64,000 nucleotides of DNA. Source: Candidatus Lachnocurva vaginae. GTDB taxonomy: Bacteria > Bacillota > Clostridia > Lachnospirales > Lachnospiraceae. Location of the stretch: positions 1,493,501 to 1,557,500 of the forward strand of contig CP049781.1 in NCBI GenBank assembly GCA_011082265.1, in the 5' to 3' direction. Position numbers and translations under genes: made by a program. The notes under the pieces were generated by a model. That model saw only the letters and a program-made list of their open reading frames with translations, was not told the origin of the DNA and did no database searches. Below are positions 32,837-41,802 of the stretch, piece after piece. Numbering within the stretch: position 1 is the stretch's first letter; every line of letters starts with the position of its first letter.

Positions 32837-33952
32837 ATGTCTTTTAGGTTCTTTTGATAAATCTATTATAAGTCCATCATCCGTTTTTATTATAGGTCTT
32901 GATATTAAAGATCTATTTATATATACAACTCTTCCTGAAACGCCATTATCAAGCATTATCATACTATTTTGATTCATTCCTGCAAGATGCTGTAAAAATG
33001 TAAGCATAAACTTTGTGTTAAATTTTCCATATCCTATGCGTTCAAATTCTTCAATAACTTGAAATGCACAAAGAGGCTGTCTATATGGTCTTATTGAAGT
33101 CATGCCATCGTATATATCCAAAATTGCAATTATCTGTGGAAACTTATCTATCTCACCCTTTTTTAGTCCGTGCGGATAACCCGATCCGTCCAATCTTTCA
33201 TGATATTGAAGAGGAACATTGCAAATTCTCTGATCAAATCCTGCTTTTTTTAAAATATCATATCCATACAAGGTGTGTGCTTGCATTTCTTTTCTTTCCT
33301 CATCGGAAAGCTTTCCCACTTTATTTAAAACTGCAGGGTCAACTTCAGTTTTCCCGATTCCATGCAAAAGTGCCGAAGACGTAAGATCATACTGCTCTTC
33401 TGAAGAAAAATTGAGCCATTTTGCAAAGATTAAAGTTTCAAGTGCTATATTAAGACAATGCGAATAAATACTATCTTCCGAAAATCTTACAGCTTGAATC
33501 ATATTAAACATTTCTATTGGATATCTATATCTACTTACCTCATCTGAATGAATTAATATCGGCTCTTTTCCAACATTAAACTCATGATTTTTGATTCTTG
33601 TAAAAGATCTCTTCAAATCTTCAAGACAAAGAGCATATGAAATTTGAAAATTTCTAAATTCTTCCGTTCTCCCTAATTTTTGAGCATAAGACAAGCTTTT
33701 ATTTGCAAAAGTTTGATTATCTTCCTTAGGTTCCTCCTGTTTTTTATTATCTTCCTGATATTCCGGGACTTCAGAATCCATTACATCTTCATCCTTTATC
33801 ATAACAGATTCAATATGATAATATGTGAACCTAGAAATATGATTACTGTTCAAAACTGTACCGGCTCCGGCCAGAATCTGTCCTTTCTTAGTTTTTACGG
33901 GCTCTGCCGTCGTCATTCCGGTTCTGACATTATCCAATAGAACTTTCTTCAT
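32819..33952 (-). CDS. HD-GYP-domain protein with altered metal ligands
   Basis: A 377-residue soluble protein. The N-terminal 55 residues (MKKVLLDNVRTGMTTAEPV) form the small module usual before HD-GYP domains; a charged linker follows at about 60-90. The HD-GYP domain retains HERLDGSGYP, DIYDGMTS and QAHTLYGYDIL, but the signature HD reads HGIGK (H197, G198 instead of Asp), and the His pair before ER reads YH. HD-GYP enzymes hydrolyse c-di-GMP; with two metal ligands changed this one may be inactive and serve as a sensor or scaffold. No diguanylate cyclase is in the window. Confidence 0.85.
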   Translation of the reverse strand: MKKVLLDNVRTGMTTAEPVKTKKGQILAGAGTVLNSNHISRFTYYHIESVMIKDEDVMDSEVPEYQEDNKKQEEPKEDNQTFANKSLSYAQKLGRTEEFRNFQISYALCLEDLKRSFTRIKNHEFNVGKEPILIHSDEVSRYRYPIEMFNMIQAVRFSEDSIYSHCLNIALETLIFAKWLNFSSEEQYDLTSSALLHGIGKTEVDPAVLNKVGKLSDEERKEMQAHTLYGYDILKKAGFDQRICNVPLQYHERLDGSGYPHGLKKGEIDKFPQIIAILDIYDGMTSIRPYRQPLCAFQVIEEFERIGYGKFNTKFMLTFLQHLAGMNQNSMIMLDNGVSGRVVYINRSLISRPIIKTDDGLIIDLSKEPKRHIVSVF

Positions 33953-33995
33953 ACTTCTCTCCCCTAAATATAAAATTAAAAAGATACTTGTCCAA

Positions 33996-35288
33996 TTAAG
34001 ATACTTTATATATAAATTTTTTTATTTCCCTATCCGTAGAAGTTTTCTCTATAACAGCTCCCAGTGAATTCAATTTTTCATGGAAAAGCTCATATCCTCT
34101 CTGAATATAACGTATATCATCCACTACTGTTATTCCATCCGCTGCAAGTCCCGCAATTACAAGTGCTGCACCGGCTCTTAAATCCGGAGCCTGAACTCTG
34201 GCTCCCGTAAATTTTTTTACACCCGTTATGATAGCGATAGTTCCTTCAACTTGAATCTTAGCACCCATTCTTATAAGTTCATCGACATACCTGAATCTGC
34301 TCTCCCAAATACTTTCTGTAACAGTACTCACGCCATTTGCTCTTGCAAGTACAACTGATATCTGAGGCTGCATATCCGTAGGAAATCCTGGATATGGAAG
34401 AGTTGTAATGTGCGTACTTCTAAGCTTTCCATTAGAAATCACTCTAACAGCATCATCAAACTCAATAACCTTGCATCCCATTTCTGAGAGTTTTGCAGTC
34501 GTAGCTTCAAGATGCTTCGGAATTACATTTTTTACAGTAACGTCTCCTCCTGTAGCCGCTGCTGCACAAAGAAATGTTCCCGCTTCAATCTGATCCGGTA
34601 TTACTGAATAATCAGTTCCGTGAAGCTCTTTAACTCCATTTATTCTTATGGATTCTGTTCCGGCACCTCTTATATCTGCACCCATACTATTCAAAAAATT
34701 TGCCACATCAACGACATGAGGTTCCTTTGCTGCATTATCTATAACAGTTTTTCCTTCCGCAAGGACTGCCGCCATCAAAATATTAATTGTAGCTCCTACG
34801 GAAACTTTATCCATATATATATGATTACCTGTCAATTTTTTTGCTTTTGCTGAAATTAATCCATAGCTTATATCTACATCCACTCCAAGAGCTTTAAATC
34901 CCTTAATATGAAGGTCTATAGGTCTTGAACCGATATCACATCCCGCCGGAAGTGCAACTTCCGCTCTATTAAGTCTTCCTAAAAGAGATCCTAAAAGATA
35001 ATAGGATGCCCTGATTTTATTGATGTACTCATAATCAACACTATATGTACCAAGCGTCTTAGCTTCAATTACAACCGTATTCTTATCTTCGTGTTTAACC
35101 TTTGCTCCTATATCCTGAAGTGCACAAAGAAGCACCTTTGTATCTCTTACATCAGGAACATTGGATATTCTTACTGTATCCTTAGTCATAATCGAAGCTG
35201 CCAATATTGCTAAAACCGCATTTTTTGCTCCACCGATTTCAACTTCTCCTTCAAGCCTATTTCCGCCTTTTATAACATATTGTTCCAT
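33996..35288 (-). CDS. murA: UDP-N-acetylglucosamine 1-carboxyvinyltransferase
   Basis: First committed step of peptidoglycan synthesis: transfers enolpyruvate from PEP to UDP-GlcNAc. The 430 residues are typical. K22-N23 lies in GGAKNA, R93 in RASYY, and the catalytic cysteine is C117 in LPAGCDIGSRP, so fosfomycin sensitivity is expected from the family. GGAGTGTC precedes the ATG. It follows mfd by 86 bp on the same strand. Confidence 0.96.
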   Translation of the reverse strand: MEQYVIKGGNRLEGEVEIGGAKNAVLAILAASIMTKDTVRISNVPDVRDTKVLLCALQDIGAKVKHEDKNTVVIEAKTLGTYSVDYEYINKIRASYYLLGSLLGRLNRAEVALPAGCDIGSRPIDLHIKGFKALGVDVDISYGLISAKAKKLTGNHIYMDKVSVGATINILMAAVLAEGKTVIDNAAKEPHVVDVANFLNSMGADIRGAGTESIRINGVKELHGTDYSVIPDQIEAGTFLCAAAATGGDVTVKNVIPKHLEATTAKLSEMGCKVIEFDDAVRVISNGKLRSTHITTLPYPGFPTDMQPQISVVLARANGVSTVTESIWESRFRYVDELIRMGAKIQVEGTIAIITGVKKFTGARVQAPDLRAGAALVIAGLAADGITVVDDIRYIQRGYELFHEKLNSLGAVIEKTSTDREIKKFIYKVS

Positions 35289-35374
35289 GACACTCCCATT
35301 TTTAAGCTTTTTTTTAATTATCTGATTTTTGATAAATATTCAAAATTACCTCTATTATAACCTTTTTGTCAAAA

Positions 35375-38300
35375 TTATTCAACATTACATAGTGCTTTAT
35401 CTATGATGTTTTCAGCAAATTTTTCGATTATTGAGAAGGAACTTTTTAAACTTATTCTTGAATCTTTTTTTGTGTCAAATATAAACTCAAGCCCTTCGCT
35501 TGTTTGAGAAAATGTTAAATAGTTTTTATTGTCTTCAAATATTTCTTTTACGCCTTCGATTGAAAGCTTGGCTTTTTCCCAAATTTTAATTGTTATCTTA
35601 TGCTCTTTTTCCCGAGCTTCCGTTATATATGCTTTATGGCAAAGTGCTTTTAAAACTGCTATATCACAAAGATTCAAAACTGCCTTTCGAGGCTCTCCAA
35701 ATCTATCTAAAAGTTCATCCTCAATTTCTTCTTTTTCTTCAGATGTTTCTATTGAAGCAATTCTTTTATAAATATTTATTCGTTCAGAATCCTTTGTAAT
35801 ATAATCTTTCGGGATATAAGCATCCATATTTATATCAATAAGTGTAGTAAAGTCAGCTACTTCCTCTCCTTTTTCTTTCCTTAGTGCCGTATTTAGCATC
35901 TTGCAATATAAATCATATCCTACAGCAGCCATATGTCCATGCTGCTCTTTTCCCAGCATATTCCCTGCTCCTCTTATCTCAAGATCTCTCATTGCAATCT
36001 TAAACCCTGAGCCAAGCTCACTAAATTCTCTTATTGCAGCAAGTCTTTTTTCAGCATCATCTTTTAATATTTTATCTTTTTTATATAAAAAGAATGCATA
36101 GGCAGTCCTATTTCCTCTTCCTACTCTTCCTCGAAGCTGATAAAGCTGCGAAAGTCCCATCCTGTCAGCGTCATGAATTATAATCGTATTTACATTAGTT
36201 ATATCCATGCCAATTTCTATTATTGTTGTAGAAACTAATACATCAATTTCCTTATTTATAAAACGATGCATTATATCTTCAAGTGATTTTTCATTCATTC
36301 TACCGTGTGCATACTCAATTGTAATTCCCGGAATAAGATATCTTAAATGATTGGTAGTTGCATCAATATTTTTAATCTGATTTATGACATAGTAAACCTG
36401 TCCGCCTCTCTTTACTTCTCTTTCTATTGCTTCCCGTACGATTTCGTCGTCATATTCGAACACAAATGTCTGTATAGGTTGCCTATCACGAGGTGGCTCT
36501 GATAAAAGGCTCATATCTCTTATCCCGCTAAGGCTCATATGAAGAGTTCTCGGAATAGGAGTTGCAGACATAGATATTACGTCAACATTTTTCTTAAGCT
36601 GTTTTATTTTTTCTTTGTGAGAAACACCGAAGCGTTGCTCTTCATCTATTATTAAAAGTCCTAAATCTTTAAATTTTACATCTTTTGATAAAAGCCTATG
36701 TGTTCCTATAGCTATATCTGCTTCTCCTGTCGAAAGCTTTTTTATGCTTTCTTTTATTTCTTTAGACGTTTTAAACCTGCTTAAAAGTACTATATTTATA
36801 GAAAAATCCTTCATTCTTGAAACGAAAGTATTATAGTGCTGTTCTGCTAAAATCGTAGTCGGGACAAGATATGCTACCTGCTTACTTTCCTGCACTGCTT
36901 TAAATGCAGCACGAAGTGCTACTTCAGTTTTTCCATATCCTACATCGCCGCAGATTAGTCTATCCATAATCTTGTGACTTTCCATATCATTTTTTACATC
37001 ATGTATTGCATTAAGCTGTCCTTCGGTTTCTTCATATGGAAACTTTTCTTCAAATTCTTTTTGCCACATAGTGTCTTCAGGAAAACAATATCCCATATCA
37101 TTTTGGCGAAGTGCATATAATGACACCAATTCTTTTGCAATTTCTCCAACAGCTTTTTCAACTCTTGATTTTGTGCTATGCCATTCTCTTCCTGAAAGAG
37201 AATTAAGTCTAGGCTTTCTGTCTCCCGAAGATGCCATGCCATATTTTTGAACACAAGAAAATTGTGTTGCAGGCACATACAGCTTTGCTCCCTGTGCGTA
37301 CTCTATTTTAAGAAAATCTTTCATCGTATTTTCGATTTCGATTTTCTCCATACCTCTATATATACCGATTCCATGGTTTTCATGCACTACATAATCACCT
37401 ATAGAAAGGTCTCTTATTGTTTCTATCTGTATTCCGTCATATAGCTTCTTTCTCTTCTTTTTAGGACGTCTACTTCCAAATATATCTCCTTCTGATATAA
37501 AAACGAACTTTGAGTCAGTATATGAAAACCCTCTGGACATATTGCCATTTGTTACCATGACTTCAGATTCTTTAACTTCTTTATCCCTGTCTTTCGTATA
37601 GAAAGAAATTATCCCTAAATCCATCAAATTTTGAACAAGTCTTTTCCCTGTCAAAGAAGATGCAGCTACTATTACAATTTTGTAATTTTTATTTTTATAT
37701 TTTTTAATATCACGGACAAGCGTTTCAAAACTTCCATTAAAGCTTAATCCCATCTCCATTTTTATATGGAAATTCTCTTTTATACTTACCCATTTTGAAG
37801 TCGGATTTAAAATAGAAATGCTTACTCCCGTATGTTTTTTAAGTGCATTTTTTATCTTATTTTCGGAAATTAAAATATCATTCTGCTTTTTTAAACAAAA
37901 TCCTGTTTCTACTCGCCTCTCCATTGAAGACTTGTATTCCGAAACAATATTTTTATAGAATTCTTCTATTCGTTTTGAATCATCGAAAAGAATAACAGTG
38001 TCATCATCTATAAAGTCAAGAAGAGATAATTTTTCTTTTAGAAAATATGTAAGATATGATTCACCTTCCTGGCGTATCCAGCCTTCTTCTATCTTAGATA
38101 TAGCTTCATCTACATTTTCTTTTAAATGAAAAGCCTCTTCCTTTTTCATTTTTTTTGTTAATTCTTCATACTTCTTTTGAAGGTCATTTTTAATATCAAA
38201 AACTCCTTTTACAACAGTTTTTGAATCAAGCACAAATTCACATGCAGGATAAATATTAACTTTTTTTATTCTTTCAATAGATTTTTGCGTTTCTGCATCA

Positions 38301-38914
38301 AATCTTTTTATAAGGTCAATTTCGTCGTCCCATAATTCAATTCTTACAGGCTGCTCTTCCGTTATCGGATAAATATCTATTATATCTCCTCTTACTGAAT
38401 AATCTCCCTGATGCTCCACTTGATAGACATTTTCATATCCTGAATTTATAAGATTTTTTACAAAAGAATCCCTTATTATCGTATCTCCTTCTTTAATTTT
38501 TTGGATTCCTTTTTCCCATTCTTTTTTTTCTTGCAATATAGTAATCAAAGATTCTACTGTCGCTACAATAAAATAGGATTTTCCTTTAGAAATTTCAGCC
38601 AAAGTCTGAACTCTCGGCTTTGTTAATGCATTTCCCCTGATATCGGACTGAAAAAAAAGTAAATCTTTAGGCGGAAAATAGTACACATCTTTTCTAAAAA
38701 AAGAAAGCTCATCATATATCTCCTTAGCCTCTAATTCATCCTGTGCAATTAAAAGGCAATGCTTTTCTTTTTCTGTAATCCCATATATTACATGAGCTTT
38801 TCCTCTATCCGCTACACCCGATAACCCGTAATACTCATTTTCTTTTTTCCCTAAAAGTTCTTTTAAATTGTTTATATCAGGTATATTTAAAAATGGCTGT
38901 AAAAAAGTTTTCAT
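35375..38914 (-). CDS. mfd: Transcription-repair coupling factor
   Basis: Frees RNA polymerase stalled at DNA damage and recruits UvrA. The 1179 residues run in family order: a UvrB-like N-terminus (GVADRGKAHV, then VEHQGDYSVRGDIIDIYP), the polymerase-interacting domain (GDYVVHENHGIGIYRG), the translocase with Walker A GDVGYGKTE (about 655-663), DEEQRFG and SATPIPRTLHMS, and a C-terminal TRCF region. The ribosome site is weak. It lies 23 bp below pth, an ancient neighbour in Firmicutes. Confidence 0.96.
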   Translation of the reverse strand: MKTFLQPFLNIPDINNLKELLGKKENEYYGLSGVADRGKAHVIYGITEKEKHCLLIAQDELEAKEIYDELSFFRKDVYYFPPKDLLFFQSDIRGNALTKPRVQTLAEISKGKSYFIVATVESLITILQEKKEWEKGIQKIKEGDTIIRDSFVKNLINSGYENVYQVEHQGDYSVRGDIIDIYPITEEQPVRIELWDDEIDLIKRFDAETQKSIERIKKVNIYPACEFVLDSKTVVKGVFDIKNDLQKKYEELTKKMKKEEAFHLKENVDEAISKIEEGWIRQEGESYLTYFLKEKLSLLDFIDDDTVILFDDSKRIEEFYKNIVSEYKSSMERRVETGFCLKKQNDILISENKIKNALKKHTGVSISILNPTSKWVSIKENFHIKMEMGLSFNGSFETLVRDIKKYKNKNYKIVIVAASSLTGKRLVQNLMDLGIISFYTKDRDKEVKESEVMVTNGNMSRGFSYTDSKFVFISEGDIFGSRRPKKKRKKLYDGIQIETIRDLSIGDYVVHENHGIGIYRGMEKIEIENTMKDFLKIEYAQGAKLYVPATQFSCVQKYGMASSGDRKPRLNSLSGREWHSTKSRVEKAVGEIAKELVSLYALRQNDMGYCFPEDTMWQKEFEEKFPYEETEGQLNAIHDVKNDMESHKIMDRLICGDVGYGKTEVALRAAFKAVQESKQVAYLVPTTILAEQHYNTFVSRMKDFSINIVLLSRFKTSKEIKESIKKLSTGEADIAIGTHRLLSKDVKFKDLGLLIIDEEQRFGVSHKEKIKQLKKNVDVISMSATPIPRTLHMSLSGIRDMSLLSEPPRDRQPIQTFVFEYDDEIVREAIEREVKRGGQVYYVINQIKNIDATTNHLRYLIPGITIEYAHGRMNEKSLEDIMHRFINKEIDVLVSTTIIEIGMDITNVNTIIIHDADRMGLSQLYQLRGRVGRGNRTAYAFFLYKKDKILKDDAEKRLAAIREFSELGSGFKIAMRDLEIRGAGNMLGKEQHGHMAAVGYDLYCKMLNTALRKEKGEEVADFTTLIDINMDAYIPKDYITKDSERINIYKRIASIETSEEKEEIEDELLDRFGEPRKAVLNLCDIAVLKALCHKAYITEAREKEHKITIKIWEKAKLSIEGVKEIFEDNKNYLTFSQTSEGLEFIFDTKKDSRISLKSSFSIIEKFAENIIDKALCNVE

Positions 38915-38937
38915 TTTATCTTTATCTTTACTTTCAT

Positions 38938-39510
38938 TTACTCCGTAATTCCGTTAAATTTATTCATTGCACCATCTACATCTTTATTTAAAAAGAAATT
39001 TATAATTTCCGGCAAATCATTCAACATATTTTCAAAATGAGTTCTGTCTTCTTTAGGCATTCTTGATAAAACAAACTCTGCCATGTCATTTCCATTTTCA
39101 AATATGCCTACACCCATTCTAAGCCTTATAAATTCATCTGTTCCCAAAAGATTTATTATACTTTTAAGGCCATTATGTCCACCGCTGCTTCCTTTTTTTC
39201 TTATTCTTACTTTTCCTGCTTTTAATGTAACATCATCCGAAATCACACAAAGATTGTCCTTTGGAGTAAGATCATAATATTTTATAAGCGGTGCTATACA
39301 TTCTCCGCTATTATTCATATAAGTTTCAGGTTTTACCAAAATGATTTTTTCTTCATTTATAAAACCATCGCCTATAGTGCCATGAAATGCACTCTTATTC
39401 ATTTTAATATTATAATATTCCGAAAGAAATTTAATAGCATCAAATCCTGCATTATGTCTCGTGTTATTATACTTTAATGTAGGATTTCCAAGTCCCGCAA
39501 TTACAAACAT
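38938..39510 (-). CDS. pth: Peptidyl-tRNA hydrolase
   Basis: Releases peptides from tRNAs dropped off the ribosome. The 190 residues have GLGNPTLKYNNTRHNAGFDA with the catalytic histidine, KPETYMNNSG, VISDDVTL and GSSGGHNGLKSI, the full family signature. GGAG stands six bases before the ATG. The order spoVG, pth, mfd on one strand matches the Bacillus region, with glmU and prs missing here between spoVG and pth. Confidence 0.96.
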   Translation of the reverse strand: MFVIAGLGNPTLKYNNTRHNAGFDAIKFLSEYYNIKMNKSAFHGTIGDGFINEEKIILVKPETYMNNSGECIAPLIKYYDLTPKDNLCVISDDVTLKAGKVRIRKKGSSGGHNGLKSIINLLGTDEFIRLRMGVGIFENGNDMAEFVLSRMPKEDRTHFENMLNDLPEIINFFLNKDVDGAMNKFNGITE

Positions 39511-39574
39511 TACATACTCCTGTCAAATTTATATATTTTATATGTAAATATATTTTCTTATTAATATTTTCCAC

Positions 39575-39601
39575 AAAAAAAGAGCATGATAACCATACTC
39601 T
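39575..39601 (-). terminator. Intrinsic terminator after spoVG
   Basis: On the minus strand AGAGTATG (39601-39594) pairs with CATGCTCT (39588-39581), 8 bp with one G-T pair that exists only on this strand, then T7. It lies 55 bp below the spoVG stop. Confidence 0.85.
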
Positions 39602-39656
39602 CTTTTTTACACTTCTATATTATGTATTATGTACTGATTTATAGATTTTTTCAAGG

Positions 39657-39914
39657 TTACATAATCTCATTCTTATATTTATCAAGTATCTTCTCCTGTA
39701 AATAGGCTCTAGTCTCAGACTTAATCGGGTGAGCAATATCTTTGTACTCACCATCTGTTGCTTTTCTTGACGGCATAGCGATAAATAATCCTTTATCCCC
39801 CTCAATAACTTTAATATCATGTACGACAAACTCGTCATCAATAGTTATAGATGCAACCGCTTTCATCTTTCCGTCCTTTTCAATCTTACGCATTCTGATA
39901 TCTGTAATATTCAT
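39657..39914 (-). CDS. spoVG: SpoVG, RNA-binding regulator
   Basis: An 85-residue SpoVG protein (MNITDIRMRKI, then VASITIDDEFVVHDIKVIEG and FIAMPSRKA.DGEYKDIAHP), broadly conserved also in non-sporulating Firmicutes, where it binds nucleic acid and affects envelope and division genes. The frame is open to 39944, but AGGGGAAAAAGC precedes the ATG at 39914, and the conserved protein begins there. It is monocistronic, with its own promoter and terminator. Its presence does not prove sporulation. Confidence 0.94.
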   Translation of the reverse strand: MNITDIRMRKIEKDGKMKAVASITIDDEFVVHDIKVIEGDKGLFIAMPSRKATDGEYKDIAHPIKSETRAYLQEKILDKYKNEIM

Positions 39915-40014
39915 GCTTTTTCCCCTTTTTTCTGTACACAACATTTATTAAGAACAATTCCAAAATCTAAAAATTCTATTAATTGAATAAAGAATCCTAT
40001 CTGATTTGTATGTA

Positions 40015-40044
40015 ATTATAGCATATTTCTTAAACTATTTTCAA
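40015..40044 (-). promoter_or_regulatory. Promoter of spoVG
   Basis: On the minus strand -35 TTGAAA (40044-40039), an 18-bp spacer, and an extended -10 TGCTATAAT (hexamer 40020-40015), about 100 bp above the spoVG start. Confidence 0.7.
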
Positions 40045-40142
40045 TAATTTTTGATTTTCAATAATGTTTTTTTGCAATTTTGTCATTTTGTGAACTCTTT
40101 TTTATATGCTTTAAAAAATTTTTACTAATATTTTTCATAAAA

Positions 40143-40170
40143 TTGATTTTATCTACATTATGAGTATAAT
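40143..40170 (+). promoter_or_regulatory. Promoter of murC
   Basis: -35 TTGATT (40143-40148), a 16-bp spacer and -10 TATAAT (40165-40170), 41 bp above the murC ATG. Divergent to the spoVG promoter. Confidence 0.7.
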
Positions 40171-40210
40171 GTATCTGTTCAAATATCTATAAGAAGAGGT
40201 CATAGATTAT

Positions 40211-41590
40211 ATGTATAAATTAAATTTTAATAAAAAAGAATCAGTTCATTTTATCGGCATCGGAGGAATTAGTATGAGCGGTCTTGCTGAAATTTTAATT
40301 GATAAAGGATTTAAAGTTTCCGGCTCCGATCAAAAAGAAAATTCTTTAACTGATAGTCTTACAAAAAAAGGTGCAAAAATCTCATATCCTCAAAGTGAAA
40401 ATAATATAAAAGATGATACTGACTTTTTTGTATATACAGCTGCTATTCATCCCGATAATCCTGAATTTAAAAAGGCTAAAGAAACCGGAAAGCCTATGCT
40501 TACAAGAGCTGAGCTTTTAGGTGAAATTATGGAACATTATGAAAATTCCATTGCAATTTCAGGGACTCACGGTAAAACTACAACAACTTCAATGATAAGT
40601 GAAGTCTTACTTGAAGCTGCACTTTCTCCTACAATTTCAGTAGGAGGAATAATCCCTTCAATACAAAGCAATATTCATTTAGGTTCTTCCGACATTTTTG
40701 TTACTGAAGCCTGTGAATATACAGATAGCTTCTTATCTTTTTATCCTAAATACACTATAGTTTTAAATATCGATGCTGAACATCTCGATTACTTTAAGAA
40801 TCTGGAAAATGAAAGAAAATCCTTTAGAAAATTTTTACATAACACAAAGCCACATGGTGCTATATATATAAATGGATCTATAAAAAATGTCGATATTTTA
40901 ACTGAAGGCGTCCATGAAAAGATTATAAAATTCGGGCTTTCAGAAGATTTTGACTGCTATGCTGAGGATATTACATACGATAAAAATGGTCATCCGTCGT
41001 TTATTCCAATTTATAACAAGAAAGAATATGATAGAATTACTCTTTCTGTTCCGGGGCTTCATAATGTAGTAAATTCTCTTTCCGCTATTGCACTTTTAAT
41101 TGATATTAAAGTTCCATATGAAAAAATCAAAAAAGGTCTTCTTAATTTTAAAGGAGCAAATAGACGTTTTCAATATAAAGGCTCTCTTAAAAATGGAGCA
41201 GTAATAGTTGACGATTACGCACACCATCCTACCGAAATTAGAGCATCTCTCTTAGCTGCACTTAAAACTGTCCATAAGAGAATTATCGTATGTTTTCAGC
41301 CTCATACTTACACAAGAACCAAAGCATTCTTACATGATTTTGCTGAATCCCTTTCAATTGCAGATGTAGTTGTACTTTCCGACATATATGCGGCAAGAGA
41401 AAAAGACATCTATAATATAAGTTCGCTTGATATCAAAAAACTTTTGGATGAAAAAGGAAAAGAATGCTACTATTTCCATACTTTTTCTGAGATAGAAAAA
41501 TTTTTATTAAAATTTTCTAATAACGGTGACTTGTTGATAACTATGGGAGCAGGAGATATCGTAAATGTAGGAGAAGACTTACTTAAATAA
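40211..41590 (+). CDS. murC: UDP-N-acetylmuramate--L-alanine ligase
   Basis: Adds the first amino acid to UDP-MurNAc. The 459 residues begin with the nucleotide-binding HFIGIGGISMSGLAE, then the P-loop SGTHGKTTTTSM (about 116-127), EACEYTDSF, and the C-terminal domain motif DDYAHHPTEIRASL and FQPHTYTRTK, all specific to MurC. AGAGG is about ten bases before the ATG. It heads the plus-strand block murC, dnaD-like, dnaI-like, prs, but a hairpin separates it from the rest. Confidence 0.96.
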   Translation: MYKLNFNKKESVHFIGIGGISMSGLAEILIDKGFKVSGSDQKENSLTDSLTKKGAKISYPQSENNIKDDTDFFVYTAAIHPDNPEFKKAKETGKPMLTRAELLGEIMEHYENSIAISGTHGKTTTTSMISEVLLEAALSPTISVGGIIPSIQSNIHLGSSDIFVTEACEYTDSFLSFYPKYTIVLNIDAEHLDYFKNLENERKSFRKFLHNTKPHGAIYINGSIKNVDILTEGVHEKIIKFGLSEDFDCYAEDITYDKNGHPSFIPIYNKKEYDRITLSVPGLHNVVNSLSAIALLIDIKVPYEKIKKGLLNFKGANRRFQYKGSLKNGAVIVDDYAHHPTEIRASLLAALKTVHKRIIVCFQPHTYTRTKAFLHDFAESLSIADVVVLSDIYAAREKDIYNISSLDIKKLLDEKGKECYYFHTFSEIEKFLLKFSNNGDLLITMGAGDIVNVGEDLLK

Positions 41591-41593
41591 AAG

Positions 41594-41611
41594 TTATCCA
41601 CTTTATCCACA
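41594..41611 (+). promoter_or_regulatory. Two adjacent DnaA boxes
   Basis: TTATCCACT (41594-41602) abuts TTATCCACA (41603-41611), the second a perfect consensus DnaA box. They begin 4 bp after the murC stop and lie about 190 bp before the dnaD-like gene. Confidence 0.7.
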
Positions 41612-41646
41612 AAAAAAGGGAGTTTTTATATTCTCTTTTTTTGTAC
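41611..41646 (+). terminator. Probable terminator of murC
   Basis: AAAAAGGGAG can pair with CTCTTTTTTT across the loop TTTTTATATT, using two G-T pairs available only on the plus strand. The T run is part of the stem, so the strength is uncertain. Confidence 0.5.
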
Positions 41647-41690
41647 AAAAAATACACCCTAAAATTAGCTTTCTTTTAAGTTATCCACTT

Positions 41691-41699
41691 TACCAACAA
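41691..41699 (+). promoter_or_regulatory. Third DnaA box
   Basis: TTATCCACT again, in the same orientation, about 90 bp after the first pair and 103 bp before the dnaD-like ATG. Confidence 0.55.
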
Positions 41700-41766
41700 T
41701 ATTTTATTATTCCTTTTGCACCGCTATTGCAACGGCTTATCGCTTTTAACTCTAAATTTTCTATGG

Positions 41767-41772
41767 TATAAT
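41767..41772 (+). promoter_or_regulatory. Extended -10 before the dnaD-like gene
   Basis: TGGTATAAT, an extended -10 (hexamer 41767-41772), lies 30 bp before the dnaD-like ATG. The -35 (TTTTAA, 17 bp upstream) is weak, as is usual with an extended -10. Confidence 0.6.
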
Positions 41773-41802
41773 TCTTTTGTATTTTAACTAAGGAGTAAAT
41801 TA

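Noticed and set aside
41594..41699. Chromosome origin (oriC).
   Set aside because: Only three DnaA boxes, no dnaA or dnaN next to them, and no clear AT-rich unwinding block; treated as possible regulation instead.
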